Shown: piece after piece, positions 49,988 through 58,171 of the stretch | Layout: each line of letters starts with the position of its first letter | Position numbering within the stretch: the first letter of the stretch is position 1 | From: an uncultured OM182 clade bacterium | Lineage (GTDB): Bacteria; Pseudomonadota; Gammaproteobacteria; Pseudomonadales; Azotimanducaceae | Assembly: GCA_902567095.1 (NCBI GenBank) | Contig: CACFLG010000006.1 | Coordinates: 1-58,171 of the forward strand | Reading direction: 5' to 3' | DNA length: 58,171 bases | Translations under genes and position numbers: made by a program | The notes under the pieces: model-generated | The model's database searches: none | What the model was told of the DNA's origin: nothing | What the model saw: only the letters and a program-made list of their open reading frames with translations

Positions 49988-50799
49988 GAGGCTTAGTTCT
50001 TTCTTTTTTGTTGCTTTCCTCGCATTTGTATGGGGCAGGGTCTTCCTCTTCTTATCCGCTAGATGATGTCCTCCCAGATCTGACAGATAAAGAGTCTCTT
50101 CAGCGAGGCGCTAGAACTTTTGTAAACTATTGTATGGGCTGTCATGAGATGAAATACCAAAGGTTCCAGAGAGTCGCAGAAGATCTCGATATCCCTGAGG
50201 AAGCAATGATGTCGAATCTCGTATTCGATCCATCTAAAAAGTTAGGTTCCCATATGAGCAACTCGATGTCTGTCTCTAATGCTAAGCAATGGTTCGGAAA
50301 TGTGCCTCCAGATCTAACGCTTTATACGAAGTTAAAGGGCGGACCTGAATATTTTTACACATACATGAGAGTGTTTTACGAGGACTCGACGCGTCCGTTT
50401 GGTGTTAACAATCTTCTCTACGAAAATGTTGGAATGCCCCACCCACTAGTTCATTTGCAAGGAATTCAAAAGAAAGTGTGCAAGGATGTTCCGAAGATTG
50501 CAAAAAATGGAGGCGAGATGAGAGAAGCGATTACTGGGCGTCCTTTATTGGAGAATAAATGCGGAGATGAGTTGGTGCATAGAGGGGTCAGCCCGCTTGA
50601 ACTTGTAGAAAATTCAGGCGAGCTTTCTATAGAAGAGTACGATAGCCTTATTTATGACCTAACGAACTTTTTGTACTACTCTGGCGATCCTAGTAGGTTA
50701 GAAAGGCAAAGAATAGGAGGATTTGTTCTCTTATTCCTAGCTTTTTTCTACGTGTTTGCTTGGCTTTTGGGAAGAGAGTATACAAAAGAAATTCACTGA
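49984..50799 (+). CDS. petC: Cytochrome c1
   Basis: Periplasmic c-type heme subunit passing electrons to soluble cytochrome c. The 271-residue product has a signal peptide ([16 protein letters not shown]), heme motif C50-MG-C53-H54, a candidate axial Met in ENVGMPHPL, and a C-terminal membrane anchor ([19 protein letters not shown]). Completes petABC; sspA follows after 49 bp. Confidence 0.96.
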   Translation: MRGLVLSFLLLSSHLYGAGSSSSYPLDDVLPDLTDKESLQRGARTFVNYCMGCHEMKYQRFQRVAEDLDIPEEAMMSNLVFDPSKKLGSHMSNSMSVSNAKQWFGNVPPDLTLYTKLKGGPEYFYTYMRVFYEDSTRPFGVNNLLYENVGMPHPLVHLQGIQKKVCKDVPKIAKNGGEMREAITGRPLLENKCGDELVHRGVSPLELVENSGELSIEEYDSLIYDLTNFLYYSGDPSRLERQRIGGFVLLFLAFFYVFAWLLGREYTKEIH

Positions 50800-50848
50800 C
50801 GAACCTCTTGTTAGGTTTTATTGGTTTTGTCGAAAGGGAGATAGTTTT

Positions 50849-51481
50849 ATGGGGGTTGTAGCAAAACATTCGTCTATGGTTTTTTACTCAGATGGGAATG
50901 ACCACTACAGCCAGAGGGTCAGACTGGTTTTAGCGGAAAAAGGTGTGGCGGTAGAAATAATCGACGTAGAGCCTGGAAATATTCCCGAAGATATTGCCTC
51001 ACTTAATCCTTATAATTCTCTTCCAACCTTAGTAGACCGAGATCTGGTATTGTATGAGTCTCAGGTTATCATGGAATACCTAGACGAAAGATTTCCGCAT
51101 CCTCCTTTATTGCCAGTTTATCCTGTAGCGAGGGCTCAAAGCAGGCTTTACGTTTATAGGATACAGAGAGATTGGTGTGGGTTTGTTGATACGATAGTCG
51201 CTGGCCGGTCAAAAGAAACAGTAATTGAGAAGGCCCGCCGGGATTTGAGAGAAAGCCTTTTAGCGATTGCGCCAATATTCTCGGAAAAGCCCTTCTTCAT
51301 GAATGAGGAGTTCACGTTAGTAGATTGTTGCGTCGCTCCAATACTTTGGCGTTTGCCTCTACTTGGCATCGAATTGCCGCCAAAACAGGCAAAGCCAATT
51401 CACGAATATATGGAAAGAATTTTTGAAAGAGACGCTTTTAGGTCATCGCTAAGTGAAATCGAGTTTGATATCAGGGATTAG
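50849..51481 (+). CDS. sspA: Stringent starvation protein A
   Basis: GST-fold protein that binds RNA polymerase and modulates transcription under starvation. The 210-residue product has [21 protein letters not shown], the thioredoxin-fold [36 protein letters not shown] pattern and an all-helical C-terminal half. ATG 50849 is backed by AAGGGAG eight bases upstream; the longer frame from 50756 lies in petC. Confidence 0.94.
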   Translation: MGVVAKHSSMVFYSDGNDHYSQRVRLVLAEKGVAVEIIDVEPGNIPEDIASLNPYNSLPTLVDRDLVLYESQVIMEYLDERFPHPPLLPVYPVARAQSRLYVYRIQRDWCGFVDTIVAGRSKETVIEKARRDLRESLLAIAPIFSEKPFFMNEEFTLVDCCVAPILWRLPLLGIELPPKQAKPIHEYMERIFERDAFRSSLSEIEFDIRD

Positions 51482-51516
51482 GTTATAGGTCCTCAAAAGC
51501 TTCGGATAAAGATATT

Positions 51517-51894
51517 ATGAATTCCTCAGTTCCGTACCTTGTCAAAGCAATTAAGGAATGGATCCAGGATAACGGGTTAACCCCTTATTTGGTGATAAAT
51601 GCAGAAGAAGATGATGTGGAAGTGCCGATTGAGTACGCTCAAGATGGGAAGATTGTCCTCAATATAAGTTCTTCGGCAGTCAGAAACTTTTATGCAAGTA
51701 AAGATGGGATTCAATTCAGCGGAAGGTTCTCGGGTGTGGCTCGTGAAATTTTCTCTCCGGTAGATGCAGTCGTAGGAATTTTTGCTAAAGAAAATGGAAA
51801 GGGCATATGGTTTTCAGATGAGCATGAACCAGTCCCCACTGGGCCGGATGGAGGAGAAACAAAGGGCAAGCCGAAACTAAAATTGATTAAATAG
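51517..51894 (+). CDS. sspB: ClpXP adaptor SspB
   Basis: Delivers ssrA-tagged proteins to ClpXP. The 125-residue product has the SspB fold start VPYLVKAIKEWIQDNGLTPYLVINAEED, IVLNISSSAVRNF, FSGRFSGVAREIFSPVDAVVGIFAKENG and, after a flexible linker, the C-terminal ClpX-binding tail KPKLKLIK. Classic partner of sspA; 35 bp apart. Confidence 0.95.
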   Translation: MNSSVPYLVKAIKEWIQDNGLTPYLVINAEEDDVEVPIEYAQDGKIVLNISSSAVRNFYASKDGIQFSGRFSGVAREIFSPVDAVVGIFAKENGKGIWFSDEHEPVPTGPDGGETKGKPKLKLIK

Positions 51895-51908
51895 AGCTCG
51901 ATCTATTT
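51889..51908. terminator. Candidate bidirectional terminator between sspB and dolP
   Basis: AAATAGA (51889-51895) and TCTATTT (51902-51908) form a perfect seven-base stem around GCTCGA. Both stop codons (sspB TAG 51892-51894; dolP complement 51903-51905) lie in the stem. The stem is AT-rich with short T/A tails on either side, so efficiency is uncertain. Confidence 0.4.
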
Positions 51909-52427
51909 CTTCAGCCTTACCAAAGAGATTGCTTTTTGAACTCCATTTGTTTCTTTTATGAGCTCTAATGTCTTTTCTAGTTCTTCTCTTTCTAATGATC
52001 CCATAAGGTAAACTACCCCGTATTCAGTCACGATATGTATCTTTCTCTTTTTAAAAAGATTTGAATCTTGAAGTCTCGATTTTATCCTGCTGGTTATAAA
52101 CCGATCGTTGGTTTTTGAAAGAAAGGATGCCTCACCCATCACCTGAAGATAATTGAAAACCTCTCTCACATTCCTAAGAGTATTCGCTTGAACGGTTGCT
52201 AATCTAACTAGTTCTTGTCTTGGAACTTGACCAGTGATCAATAGATCGCCGTTGAAGCTGGAAATATTGATATTTGCCTCCAGTAAATCACTAGGATAAG
52301 AATTCATGATTTTCTTTTTTGAAAGGTTTTCGTTCCGATCGTCGTCAACTGATTTGTCAGAGGCGCACGCAATTAAGAGGGTTGATAAAAAAACTAAGTA
52401 AAAAAAGTGTGTTGTCTTAATCATCAT
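51903..52427 (-). CDS. dolP: BON-domain outer-membrane lipoprotein (DolP-like)
   Basis: A 174-residue lipoprotein with lipobox LLIAC (Cys21) and two BON domains: residues ~50-110 (DLLEANINISSFNGDLLITGQVPRQEL) and ~115-170 (ITSRIKSRLQDSNLF, VTEYGVVYLMGSLEREE). DolP/YraP in E. coli supports outer-membrane integrity and interacts with the BAM complex. It converges on sspB. diaA and yraN, which usually separate dolP from lpoA, are absent here. Confidence 0.88.
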   Translation of the reverse strand: MMIKTTHFFYLVFLSTLLIACASDKSVDDDRNENLSKKKIMNSYPSDLLEANINISSFNGDLLITGQVPRQELVRLATVQANTLRNVREVFNYLQVMGEASFLSKTNDRFITSRIKSRLQDSNLFKKRKIHIVTEYGVVYLMGSLEREELEKTLELIKETNGVQKAISLVRLKK

Positions 52428-52511
52428 GTAAATACTCTAATTCTTTCTCTGAAATTTGGCTTCGGCGAGAAGCCGATTGAGATTTCCTAAGAAACTATTT
52501 GCTTCCACTCA

Positions 52512-54317
52512 TCACTTAAAATTAATTGGAGGCTCTTTTAATTTTACAATAGCATTTTCAAATTCTGCCCATGCCAAGGTTCTTTTGATCGAATGATTAG
52601 AATTCATCGAGAGAAGACCGGTGGATCCAAAAACCGGATAATACGGATATTTTTCCATTTGTCCTAAGCGTTGGGTGATCTTGTGAGCATCAGCGCCTAA
52701 AGCAAAGAAAGGAGCAAGCCCTTTAGAGGCTTCTTCCCAAGTTTCCATTATCGCTGTCTGGACCTTATTTTGGTTTTCTAGATTCCAAGGTATCTCGCAA
52801 AATTGAATGCCATTCAAATCTATATTGTTAAGCTTATTTTCGGAATTACGATTTATGTGAGAAGTAGCATAAACTGGCAAATCCTCACCATAGAAAAAAG
52901 ATATTGTAGGCTTAATACCTCTTGCTTGGCTATTACTTGCTAAAAGAAATATGAAATCGACATCTTTTCTTCTTCGCGCCTTGAACTCTAATTTTTTTCC
53001 AATAATTCTAGAGAGTGTTGATGCCCTGTCTTCGCTGGAACCAATTTTAAAGAGTTTTCTAACGAGGTTTGAGTAATCTTTTTGGCTACTGAATCTTGCG
53101 GACTCTATAGTTTTTCCACCAAGCTTACTGAAAGCTTTTGTGAAAGCCTTATGATTTCTGTTGCCCCACTCGGTTTCAGGAGCTATGACTAAAGCCTTTT
53201 TATACCCTGCTTCATAAGCTTTTCTGGCAACTTGCTCTGATTCATCTTCAGGAGCCAGACCAAATTGAAAGAGGTTTGTCTGTTCGCTGTAACCTTCTGC
53301 TCTATTTAGCGCAAGCGTTTTCACGGGAAGCCTAGCTTTAGCGAGAGCGGTAACCTTTTTTCTATCAAGGGGCCCAACGATAAAATCTGCATCGTCTTTG
53401 ACGGCTTGTTCTATAAGTTCGATAATAGGTGATGAATTAGAGTCATAAACTATAATCCGTTTCTTTTCTTCCGATTGGTAATGTGCTGCGATAAAACCAT
53501 CTCGTATGGCTTCGCCGAACTCCGAATAGTCCTCTGAAAGAGGCAGTATGAGCGCGATCGTCTTTGGAGATTGCTTGATCATCTCAGGTAAAGTTATCAG
53601 GCGATCCGGGGGGCTTGCATGAGCTGGATGAGCTGGCCAACGTTTTTTCCATTCTTCAAAAGCAAAAGCTTGCTCTTCCAAATTCTCCTCGTTTCCTCTA
53701 ACGACTAACGCTAAAAGAATCCAACCCTTTTCCTCCGAGTTCAAGCGTCCTTGAAGTAGATTTTCCAATTCTTTTTTGCCTAACATCATAAGTGAGCGAA
53801 AAATTTGTTCTTGGTTTGATTTCCTGCTCGCTTTTTTAAGAGTGCGAGAGATAGCAATTAACTCTTTTGCATGAGAAAAAAACTTTCTTTCTAGATAATG
53901 AGCCTCTGCTTTTAGATTTGCTATCCTGGTCCGGTCAGCAGAGCTTAAAGTATCCCCCTCCGTGAAATTTTTTAAAATCTTAAACGCAAGTTTCGGTTTC
54001 TTATGATGAATTGCTTTCTCAGCTTCGATAATTAAGAAATTTGATTTGACGTAACTATTTTTTTTAGGGTTTTTTATAGAGGAGAGTATTCTTGTAACAG
54101 TTTTAAAATCCTTCTCAGAGCTTGCTATTCTTGCTGCTTCAATTCTTTTTTCATCCGAATCATATTCTCGTGACTTGGCCAGTTTTTCTTCAAGAACATC
54201 GATTTGCTGCTTGTAATTCGAATCTTTTTTCGAGCTCTTTTCATCTGGAGGGACTGTAGTGCAACCAACCGTAACCAGCAAACAAAATATTGATGACTTG
54301 AGTGAATAATTGTTCAT
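52512..54317 (-). CDS. lpoA: Penicillin-binding protein activator LpoA
   Basis: Outer-membrane lipoprotein that stimulates PBP1A from the outer membrane. The 601-residue product has the lipobox ending at Cys19 (VTVGC), an N-terminal TPR-like helical domain (residues ~40-240) and a C-terminal periplasmic-binding-like domain beginning near IALILPLSEDYSEFGEAIRDGF. It diverges from rsmI across 82 bp, the usual arrangement. Confidence 0.93.
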   Translation of the reverse strand: MNNYSLKSSIFCLLVTVGCTTVPPDEKSSKKDSNYKQQIDVLEEKLAKSREYDSDEKRIEAARIASSEKDFKTVTRILSSIKNPKKNSYVKSNFLIIEAEKAIHHKKPKLAFKILKNFTEGDTLSSADRTRIANLKAEAHYLERKFFSHAKELIAISRTLKKASRKSNQEQIFRSLMMLGKKELENLLQGRLNSEEKGWILLALVVRGNEENLEEQAFAFEEWKKRWPAHPAHASPPDRLITLPEMIKQSPKTIALILPLSEDYSEFGEAIRDGFIAAHYQSEEKKRIIVYDSNSSPIIELIEQAVKDDADFIVGPLDRKKVTALAKARLPVKTLALNRAEGYSEQTNLFQFGLAPEDESEQVARKAYEAGYKKALVIAPETEWGNRNHKAFTKAFSKLGGKTIESARFSSQKDYSNLVRKLFKIGSSEDRASTLSRIIGKKLEFKARRRKDVDFIFLLASNSQARGIKPTISFFYGEDLPVYATSHINRNSENKLNNIDLNGIQFCEIPWNLENQNKVQTAIMETWEEASKGLAPFFALGADAHKITQRLGQMEKYPYYPVFGSTGLLSMNSNHSIKRTLAWAEFENAIVKLKEPPINFK

Positions 54318-54399
54318 ATAGAGTAATATGAATAGAAAAGAGCAGTTTACATAATAAGAGTTATTTTTTTAAGAGCCAAGAGCTCAGGAAGTTCGTTTA

Positions 54400-55233
54400 A
54401 TGACCCTTTTTGTTGTTTCAACTCCCATTGGCAATTTGGAGGATTTTAGCTTTCGCGCTAGAGATGTTTTGCAGACAGTTGATTTAATTGCCGCGGAGGA
54501 TAAGCGAAGAACTGCAGTACTTCTAGCTAGATGGTCTATAGAAAAGCCAATGGTAGCTATGCACGATCACAACGAGAAAGCCCTTCTCGAAAAAATGATT
54601 AGCTTTCTAAAATCAGGAAAAACGATAGCATTAGTTTCGGATGCTGGGACCCCCCTTATTTCTGACCCTGGTTATGCTCTCGTGCGCGAGTGCCGTTCAG
54701 AAAATATTGTTGTTAGTCCAATACCAGGCGCTTGTTCAGTAATTGCTGCTCTGAGTGTTTCAGGGTTGCCAACCAATCAATTTTCATTTCGTGGATTTGT
54801 TCCTACAAAAGACAAAGATAGGAAGACATTTTTAAGAACTATGTCTGAAGAACCTTTTACACAGGTTTTCTTCGAGACTCCGCATAGAATTACCAATACA
54901 ATAGCAGCTATGTCTCAGTTGATGCCCGGAAGAGATGTAGCCGTTTGTCGAGAGTTAACAAAAAAATTTGAACAGGTAGTTTTTTCCCGGATTGAAGAAA
55001 TTCAAAAAATGTTTGTTTCTTCTGAAATCCCAAGTAGAGGAGAATTTGTAATTATTGTAAGAGGAATTGAAATCAAGAAATCGACAAACGATGATTTACT
55101 TTTAAAAATACTTTTGACTGAATTGTCGCCTTCTCGCGCTGCTTCTGTTGCTTCAAAGTTTTTTTCTTCGTCTAGAAGCCAGCTTTACCATAGAGCTATG
55201 ATATTAAAAGAAGGACTTGACCTTGAGAATTGA
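54400..55233 (+). CDS. rsmI: 16S rRNA (cytidine-1402 2'-O)-methyltransferase
   Basis: Tetrapyrrole-methylase-fold enzyme methylating C1402 with SAM. The 277-residue product has VVSTPIGNLEDFSFRARDVL, AAEDKRRTAVLL, the glycine-rich LVSDAGTPLISDPGY, PGACSVIAALSVSGLPTNQF and FFETPHRI. Followed by the RNase P RNA gene 25 bp later. Confidence 0.96.
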   Translation: MTLFVVSTPIGNLEDFSFRARDVLQTVDLIAAEDKRRTAVLLARWSIEKPMVAMHDHNEKALLEKMISFLKSGKTIALVSDAGTPLISDPGYALVRECRSENIVVSPIPGACSVIAALSVSGLPTNQFSFRGFVPTKDKDRKTFLRTMSEEPFTQVFFETPHRITNTIAAMSQLMPGRDVAVCRELTKKFEQVVFSRIEEIQKMFVSSEIPSRGEFVIIVRGIEIKKSTNDDLLLKILLTELSPSRAASVASKFFSSSRSQLYHRAMILKEGLDLEN

Positions 55234-55258
55234 ATTAAAAAACTGATAATCTCTTCTT

Positions 55259-55590
55259 GGGAGTTGGCTAGACAATCGCTTCTGAAAGGAAGAGGAAAGT
55301 CCGGGCTCCATAGGGTTGAGTGCCAGGTAACGCCTGGGGGGCGCAAGCCTACGGAAAGTGCAACAGAAAATATACCGCCTTTTTAGGTAAGGTTGAAATG
55401 GTGCGGTAAGAGCGCACCGCGCGAGCGGTAACGTTTGTGGCAGTGTAAACCCCACTCGGAGCAAGACCAAATAGAAATCCGTTTTCTGTTACCCGCAGAA
55501 GGATTTGGGTAGGTCGCTAAAGGTATTTGGCGACAAGTATCTTAGATGAATGATTGTCCTTGACAGAACCCGGCTTATAGGCCAACTCCC
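55259..55590 (+). ncRNA. rnpB: RNase P RNA (bacterial class A)
   Basis: Catalytic RNA for tRNA 5' processing. P1 forms between GGGAGTTGGC (55259-55268) and GCCAACTCCC (55581-55590). Hallmarks follow in order: GAGGAAAGTCCGGGCTCC, AACGCCTGGGGGG, the ACAGAAA box, GGTAAGAGCGCACCG, AGCAAGACCAAATAG, and the 3' conserved TTGACAGAACCCGGCTTA. Total 332 nt between stem ends, slightly shorter than E. coli (377). A minus-strand open frame over it is spurious. Confidence 0.97.
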
Positions 55591-55769
55591 ATATTCCTTT
55601 TTATGGCTAGACGGAAAATCACCCAAGATTTAGCGCATCTCCTAATCCAAGTCAAAAACCTCGACATATCAGAATCTTACGTAATTATGTTTTTTTGTGT
55701 GTTTGCATTGTTCTCATAGCTATTTATTAGTTAGTTTGCCCCGATTTTTAACGTTCATGGTGAAATAAA

Positions 55770-55799
55770 GTGGGAAAAAGTGGCATAATGTGGGTAAAT
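55770..55799 (+). promoter_or_regulatory. MraZ operator: three GTGG direct repeats at 10-bp spacing
   Basis: GTGGGAAAAA, GTGGCATAAT and GTGGGTAAAT occupy 55770-55779, 55780-55789 and 55790-55799. GTGG/TGGG repeats at one helical turn upstream of mraZ are the known binding pattern for MraZ, which represses its own dcw cluster. CATAAT within the second repeat could serve as a -10 element. Confidence 0.75.
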
Positions 55800-55876
55800 A
55801 GAGCTCTAATCTAAAATTTTTACCGCGATGGGGTCAGAGAGAGAAGGGATGGAATTCGAATATTCGGAGTCTTCAG

Positions 55877-56329
55877 ATGTTTAGAGGGGTAAATAACATC
55901 AATATAGATGTTAAGGGACGTTTTGGCGTGCCCTCTAGATTTCGTGAGTTCCTCACTAATCATTGTCTCGGAGAGATGGTTGTAACAATAGACACCGAAG
56001 AGAAATGCCTCCTTATATATCCTCGGCCCGATTGGGATGATATCCAAAGAAGAGTAGAAGATTTGCCAAGTTTTAATGCGGTTACTCGTCGAGTACAGAG
56101 GTTGTTGATTGGTCACGCTACCGATGTGCAAATGGATGCGAGTGGTCGAGTTTTGTTAACGCCCCCCCTTAGAACTTATGCAAATCTAGACAAAAAGGGA
56201 ATCCTAATAGGACAAGGAAAAAAAATGGAGCTTTGGGATGAGAGTGCTTGGAACAATAAACGCGATATTTGGGTTGAAGAGGGCCAAACCCTAGGAATAC
56301 CTGAGGAGTTGGCGGGGCTATCTTTGTAA
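55877..56329 (+). CDS. mraZ: Transcriptional regulator MraZ
   Basis: DNA-binding regulator of the division and cell-wall cluster. The 150-residue product has two AbrB-like SpoVT repeats with the DxxGR motifs DVKGRFGVPSRFRE (near residue 11) and DASGRVLLTPPLR (near residue 92). ATG at 55877. The operator repeats 78-107 bp upstream imply autoregulation. rsmH starts 10 bp after its stop. Confidence 0.96.
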   Translation: MFRGVNNINIDVKGRFGVPSRFREFLTNHCLGEMVVTIDTEEKCLLIYPRPDWDDIQRRVEDLPSFNAVTRRVQRLLIGHATDVQMDASGRVLLTPPLRTYANLDKKGILIGQGKKMELWDESAWNNKRDIWVEEGQTLGIPEELAGLSL

Positions 56330-56339
56330 GGAGAGATAA

Positions 56340-57272
56340 TTGTCAGGTTATGACCATCATTACAGTGTTATGCTCGATGAAGCTCTCAAAGCTTTATTTG
56401 TTCGTAAAAGCGGCACCTATGCAGATTGCACTTATGGTCGAGGAGGCCACAGTAGGGGAATTCTTTCAGCTTTAGGTGAGGAAGGTCGTTTATTAGCCTT
56501 GGATTCTGATTTGGATGCTGTGAGCCACGCAAAAAAAATGTTCGCTAACGACTCCCGAGTGATTGTTGAGCACAGTACGTTTTCGAATATCAAAAAACTT
56601 GCAGAAAAGCACAACGCAACTGGATTTGATGGAGTCTTGTTAGATTTGGGCGTTTCTTCCCCCCAACTAGATAATGCAAAAAGAGGATTTTCTTTTCGAC
56701 TGGATGGCCCCTTGGATATGAGGCTGAATTCAAGCGCTGGCATAACAGCAGCGGATTGGTTGCAGGAAGCGCCACAAAAAGAAATCGAGAAAGTATTGAA
56801 AAACTTCGGGGAAGAGAGGTATTTTCGAAGAATAGCCAGGGCTCTAGTCAATGAAAGAGAAAAATCTGAGCTCAAGACTACAAGTGGCCTTGTAGAAATT
56901 GTTAAAAAAGCCTTGCCCGCTCTAGATAAGAACAAGCACCCCGCGACTCGAGTTTTTCAAGCAATTCGAATCCACATTAATCGAGAGTTAGACGAGTTGT
57001 CACATTGCTTGGAACAGTTAATTAGTCTGATGAATACCGGTGGCCGTATAGTGGTAATAAGTTTCCACTCTCTAGAAGATAGAATCGTTAAAAATTTTTT
57101 CAAACGTAAAGCCCAGGGAGAATATTTTCCAAGAAAGTTTCCGATTAAAGATGCTGATATAAAGAGAACTCTAAGGGTTCTTGGAAAACCCCTAAAGGCA
57201 TCTCCGCAAGAAATTCTCAATAACCGAAGATCACGAAGTGCAACCATGCGAGTGGCGGAGAAAATGCCATGA
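56340..57272 (+). CDS. rsmH: 16S rRNA (cytosine-1402 N4)-methyltransferase
   Basis: Methylates N4 of C1402, the same nucleotide that RsmI methylates on the ribose; the two genes flank rnpB-mraZ. The 310-residue product has HYSVMLDEAL, the SAM site YADCTYGRGGHSRGIL, GVLLDLGVSSPQLD, RGFSFRLDGPLDMRL and VVISFHSLEDRIVK. Start is TTG at 56340 with AAGGAGAG upstream. It overlaps ftsL by four bases. Confidence 0.96.
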   Translation: MSGYDHHYSVMLDEALKALFVRKSGTYADCTYGRGGHSRGILSALGEEGRLLALDSDLDAVSHAKKMFANDSRVIVEHSTFSNIKKLAEKHNATGFDGVLLDLGVSSPQLDNAKRGFSFRLDGPLDMRLNSSAGITAADWLQEAPQKEIEKVLKNFGEERYFRRIARALVNEREKSELKTTSGLVEIVKKALPALDKNKHPATRVFQAIRIHINRELDELSHCLEQLISLMNTGGRIVVISFHSLEDRIVKNFFKRKAQGEYFPRKFPIKDADIKRTLRVLGKPLKASPQEILNNRRSRSATMRVAEKMP

Positions 57273-57571
57273 TGAAAGGTAGCGCCGCCTTCCTGCTCTG
57301 GGTTATTTCTCCCCGTCACCTCGGAATCGCTTTCCTGGCCCTGGTATTAGCAACCTCGGCTTTTTTCGTTTCTTTTTCTTCGCATCAAACTAGAGAGTTA
57401 TATCGAAACTTGCATATCATTCAAAAGCAGAGAGACGATCTAGATTATGAATATCAAAAATTGATTTTAGAGAGAGGAGCCTTTGCGGATTACTCAAGAA
57501 TTACAGATCTTGCAAAAAAAAAGCTAAAGATGCGTTCTCCGCTAACAGATGAGCTCGTGGTCTTAAGATGA
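57269..57571 (+). CDS. ftsL: Cell division protein FtsL
   Basis: Small bitopic divisome protein (100 aa) forming a complex with FtsB and FtsQ. One membrane helix (HLGIAFLALVLATSAFFVSF, residues ~17-36) is followed by a leucine-zipper-like coiled coil. A second ATG at 57272 would remove one residue. Identity comes from size, topology and position between rsmH and ftsI. Confidence 0.92.
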   Translation: MMKGSAAFLLWVISPRHLGIAFLALVLATSAFFVSFSSHQTRELYRNLHIIQKQRDDLDYEYQKLILERGAFADYSRITDLAKKKLKMRSPLTDELVVLR

Positions 57572-58171
57572 GTTTTTTGAGAGTTTATATCGTGGTGTTA
57601 GCTGTCTTTATTTCAGCGTTAGTGATTATAGCGAGGCTTATATTCTTGAATCTTGAGCAGAAAGAATTTCTGCAGAGAGAAGGTGAAAAAAGAGCGATTG
57701 GCACCTCGGTTATAAACGTTAATCGCGGAATGATACAGGATCGCTACGGCAAGCCCCTGGCTGTAAGCACACCTGCTTTTGCTTTGAGGCTAGACCCTTC
57801 TAAAATACTCGCATCCGATCAAGATCTTTCTCCTCTAGCTGAATACTTAGGAGTAACGCCTAAGATGCTTCGAGAAAAAGTTCGAGAAAATACCAAGGGC
57901 AGGAGTTACTATTTAAGAAGAGATGTTCCTCCTTCAGATGCGCGCAAACTTTTAGACGCAGGGTTGAAGGGTTTACAGGCGGACCGAACTTTTAAACGAT
58001 TTTACCCAGCAGGAGAAGTTGCTGCCCATGTTGTAGGGATCGTAAATACTGATGATAAAGGGATTGAGGGTTTAGAGCTCACTCATGACAAACTGCTAAC
58101 AGGCACTCCTGGTCAAAAAAAATTTTTGAGAAATGCTCACCGGGAGGTTGTAAAAGATGAACAACAACTCG
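57568..58171 (+). CDS. ftsI: Peptidoglycan transpeptidase FtsI/PBP3 (C-terminus cut by window edge)
   Basis: Septal class B penicillin-binding protein. Only the first 201 codons are in the window: a short cytoplasmic tail, a membrane helix (VYIVVLAVFISALVIIARL), then the pedestal domain with NRGMIQDRYGKPLAVS, FKRFYPAGEVAAHVVGIVN and GIEGLELTHDKLLTGTPG. The transpeptidase domain with SxxK lies beyond the edge. ATG at 57568 overlaps the ftsL stop by four bases. Confidence 0.96.
   Translation, partial: MSFLRVYIVVLAVFISALVIIARLIFLNLEQKEFLQREGEKRAIGTSVINVNRGMIQDRYGKPLAVSTPAFALRLDPSKILASDQDLSPLAEYLGVTPKMLREKVRENTKGRSYYLRRDVPPSDARKLLDAGLKGLQADRTFKRFYPAGEVAAHVVGIVNTDDKGIEGLELTHDKLLTGTPGQKKFLRNAHREVVKDEQQL

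Noticed and set aside
55204-55470. Minus-strand open frame of 88 codons
   Set aside because: It lies across the RNase P RNA gene and its product is unlike any protein; a shadow of a structured RNA.

Overview
The window is a chromosomal segment from a gammaproteobacterium, almost entirely densely packed housekeeping genes. The evidence is lineage-typical gene order (rpsU-yqeY-dnaG-rpoD; lptC-lptA-lptB-rpoN-rapZ divergent from mlaFEDCB-ibaG-murA; rplM-rpsI-petABC-sspAB; lpoA/rsmI-rnpB-mraZ-rsmH-ftsL-ftsI), LPS transport genes, Coq7 and a cytochrome bc1 complex. The DNA looks AT-leaning, intergenic gaps are short, several genes start with TTG or GTG, and A/T homopolymers of 8-11 bases occur inside coding regions. 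This would suit a free-living, perhaps marine, gammaproteobacterium with a fairly compact genome; I cannot name the genus. I see no insertion sequences, prophage, CRISPR arrays or rRNA genes. No gene-free stretch exceeds 300 bases; the longest are 55591-55876 (286 nt, MraZ operator and mraZ promoter region), 15758-16020 (263 nt, nothing convincing) and 25573-25831 (259 nt, between divergent gatC and mreB, with one -10-like TATAAT).

Layout. 1-3437: lptD (cut by the window edge) divergent from the amgK-murU cell-wall recycling pair. 3478-8223: rpe followed by trpE, trpG, trpD and trpC. 8432-10848: a VOC protein converging on coq7-folB-tsaD. 10963-15503: the macromolecular-synthesis cluster rpsU-yqeY-dnaG-rpoD, followed by a minus-strand tRNA with anticodon CAU. 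16021-18349: panB-panC-coaX, three steps of pantothenate and CoA synthesis. 18432-22405: a small accessory block (frameshifted amidohydrolase, SDR oxidoreductase, Tat-type VanY-like peptidase, DUF1499 membrane protein). 22389-25572: gatCAB on the minus strand, divergent from mreBCD-maf-rng-yhdP (25832-34232). 34264-39406: minus strand, darP, frameshifted rapZ, rpoN, lptB, lptA, lptC. 39425-47989: mlaFEDCB-ibaG-murA-hisG-hisD-zapE-rplM-rpsI. 48126-51894: petABC-sspA-sspB. 51903-54317: dolP and lpoA (minus). 54400 to the end: rsmI, RNase P RNA, and the start of the division and cell-wall cluster mraZ-rsmH-ftsL-ftsI (ftsI cut by the edge).

Together the genes cover envelope construction (Lpt and Mla transport, MurA, AmgK-MurU recycling, LpoA, MreBCD, FtsLI), information processing (primase, sigma-70, sigma-54, RNase P, GatCAB, TsaD, RsmI, RsmH) and amino acid or cofactor synthesis (Trp, His, pantothenate, folate, ubiquinone).

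The most interesting signals are not new gene families. Two conserved genes, an amidohydrolase and rapZ, are each broken by exactly one surplus A/T in an 8-base homopolymer, while neighbouring genes carry 8-11-base runs in frame. That pattern fits either homopolymer sequencing error or transcriptional slippage. mreC lacks a canonical start where its conserved N-terminus begins but has a well-spaced Shine-Dalgarno followed by AUC, and lptC lacks an acceptable start at all. I found no previously undescribed multi-gene system that I can support.
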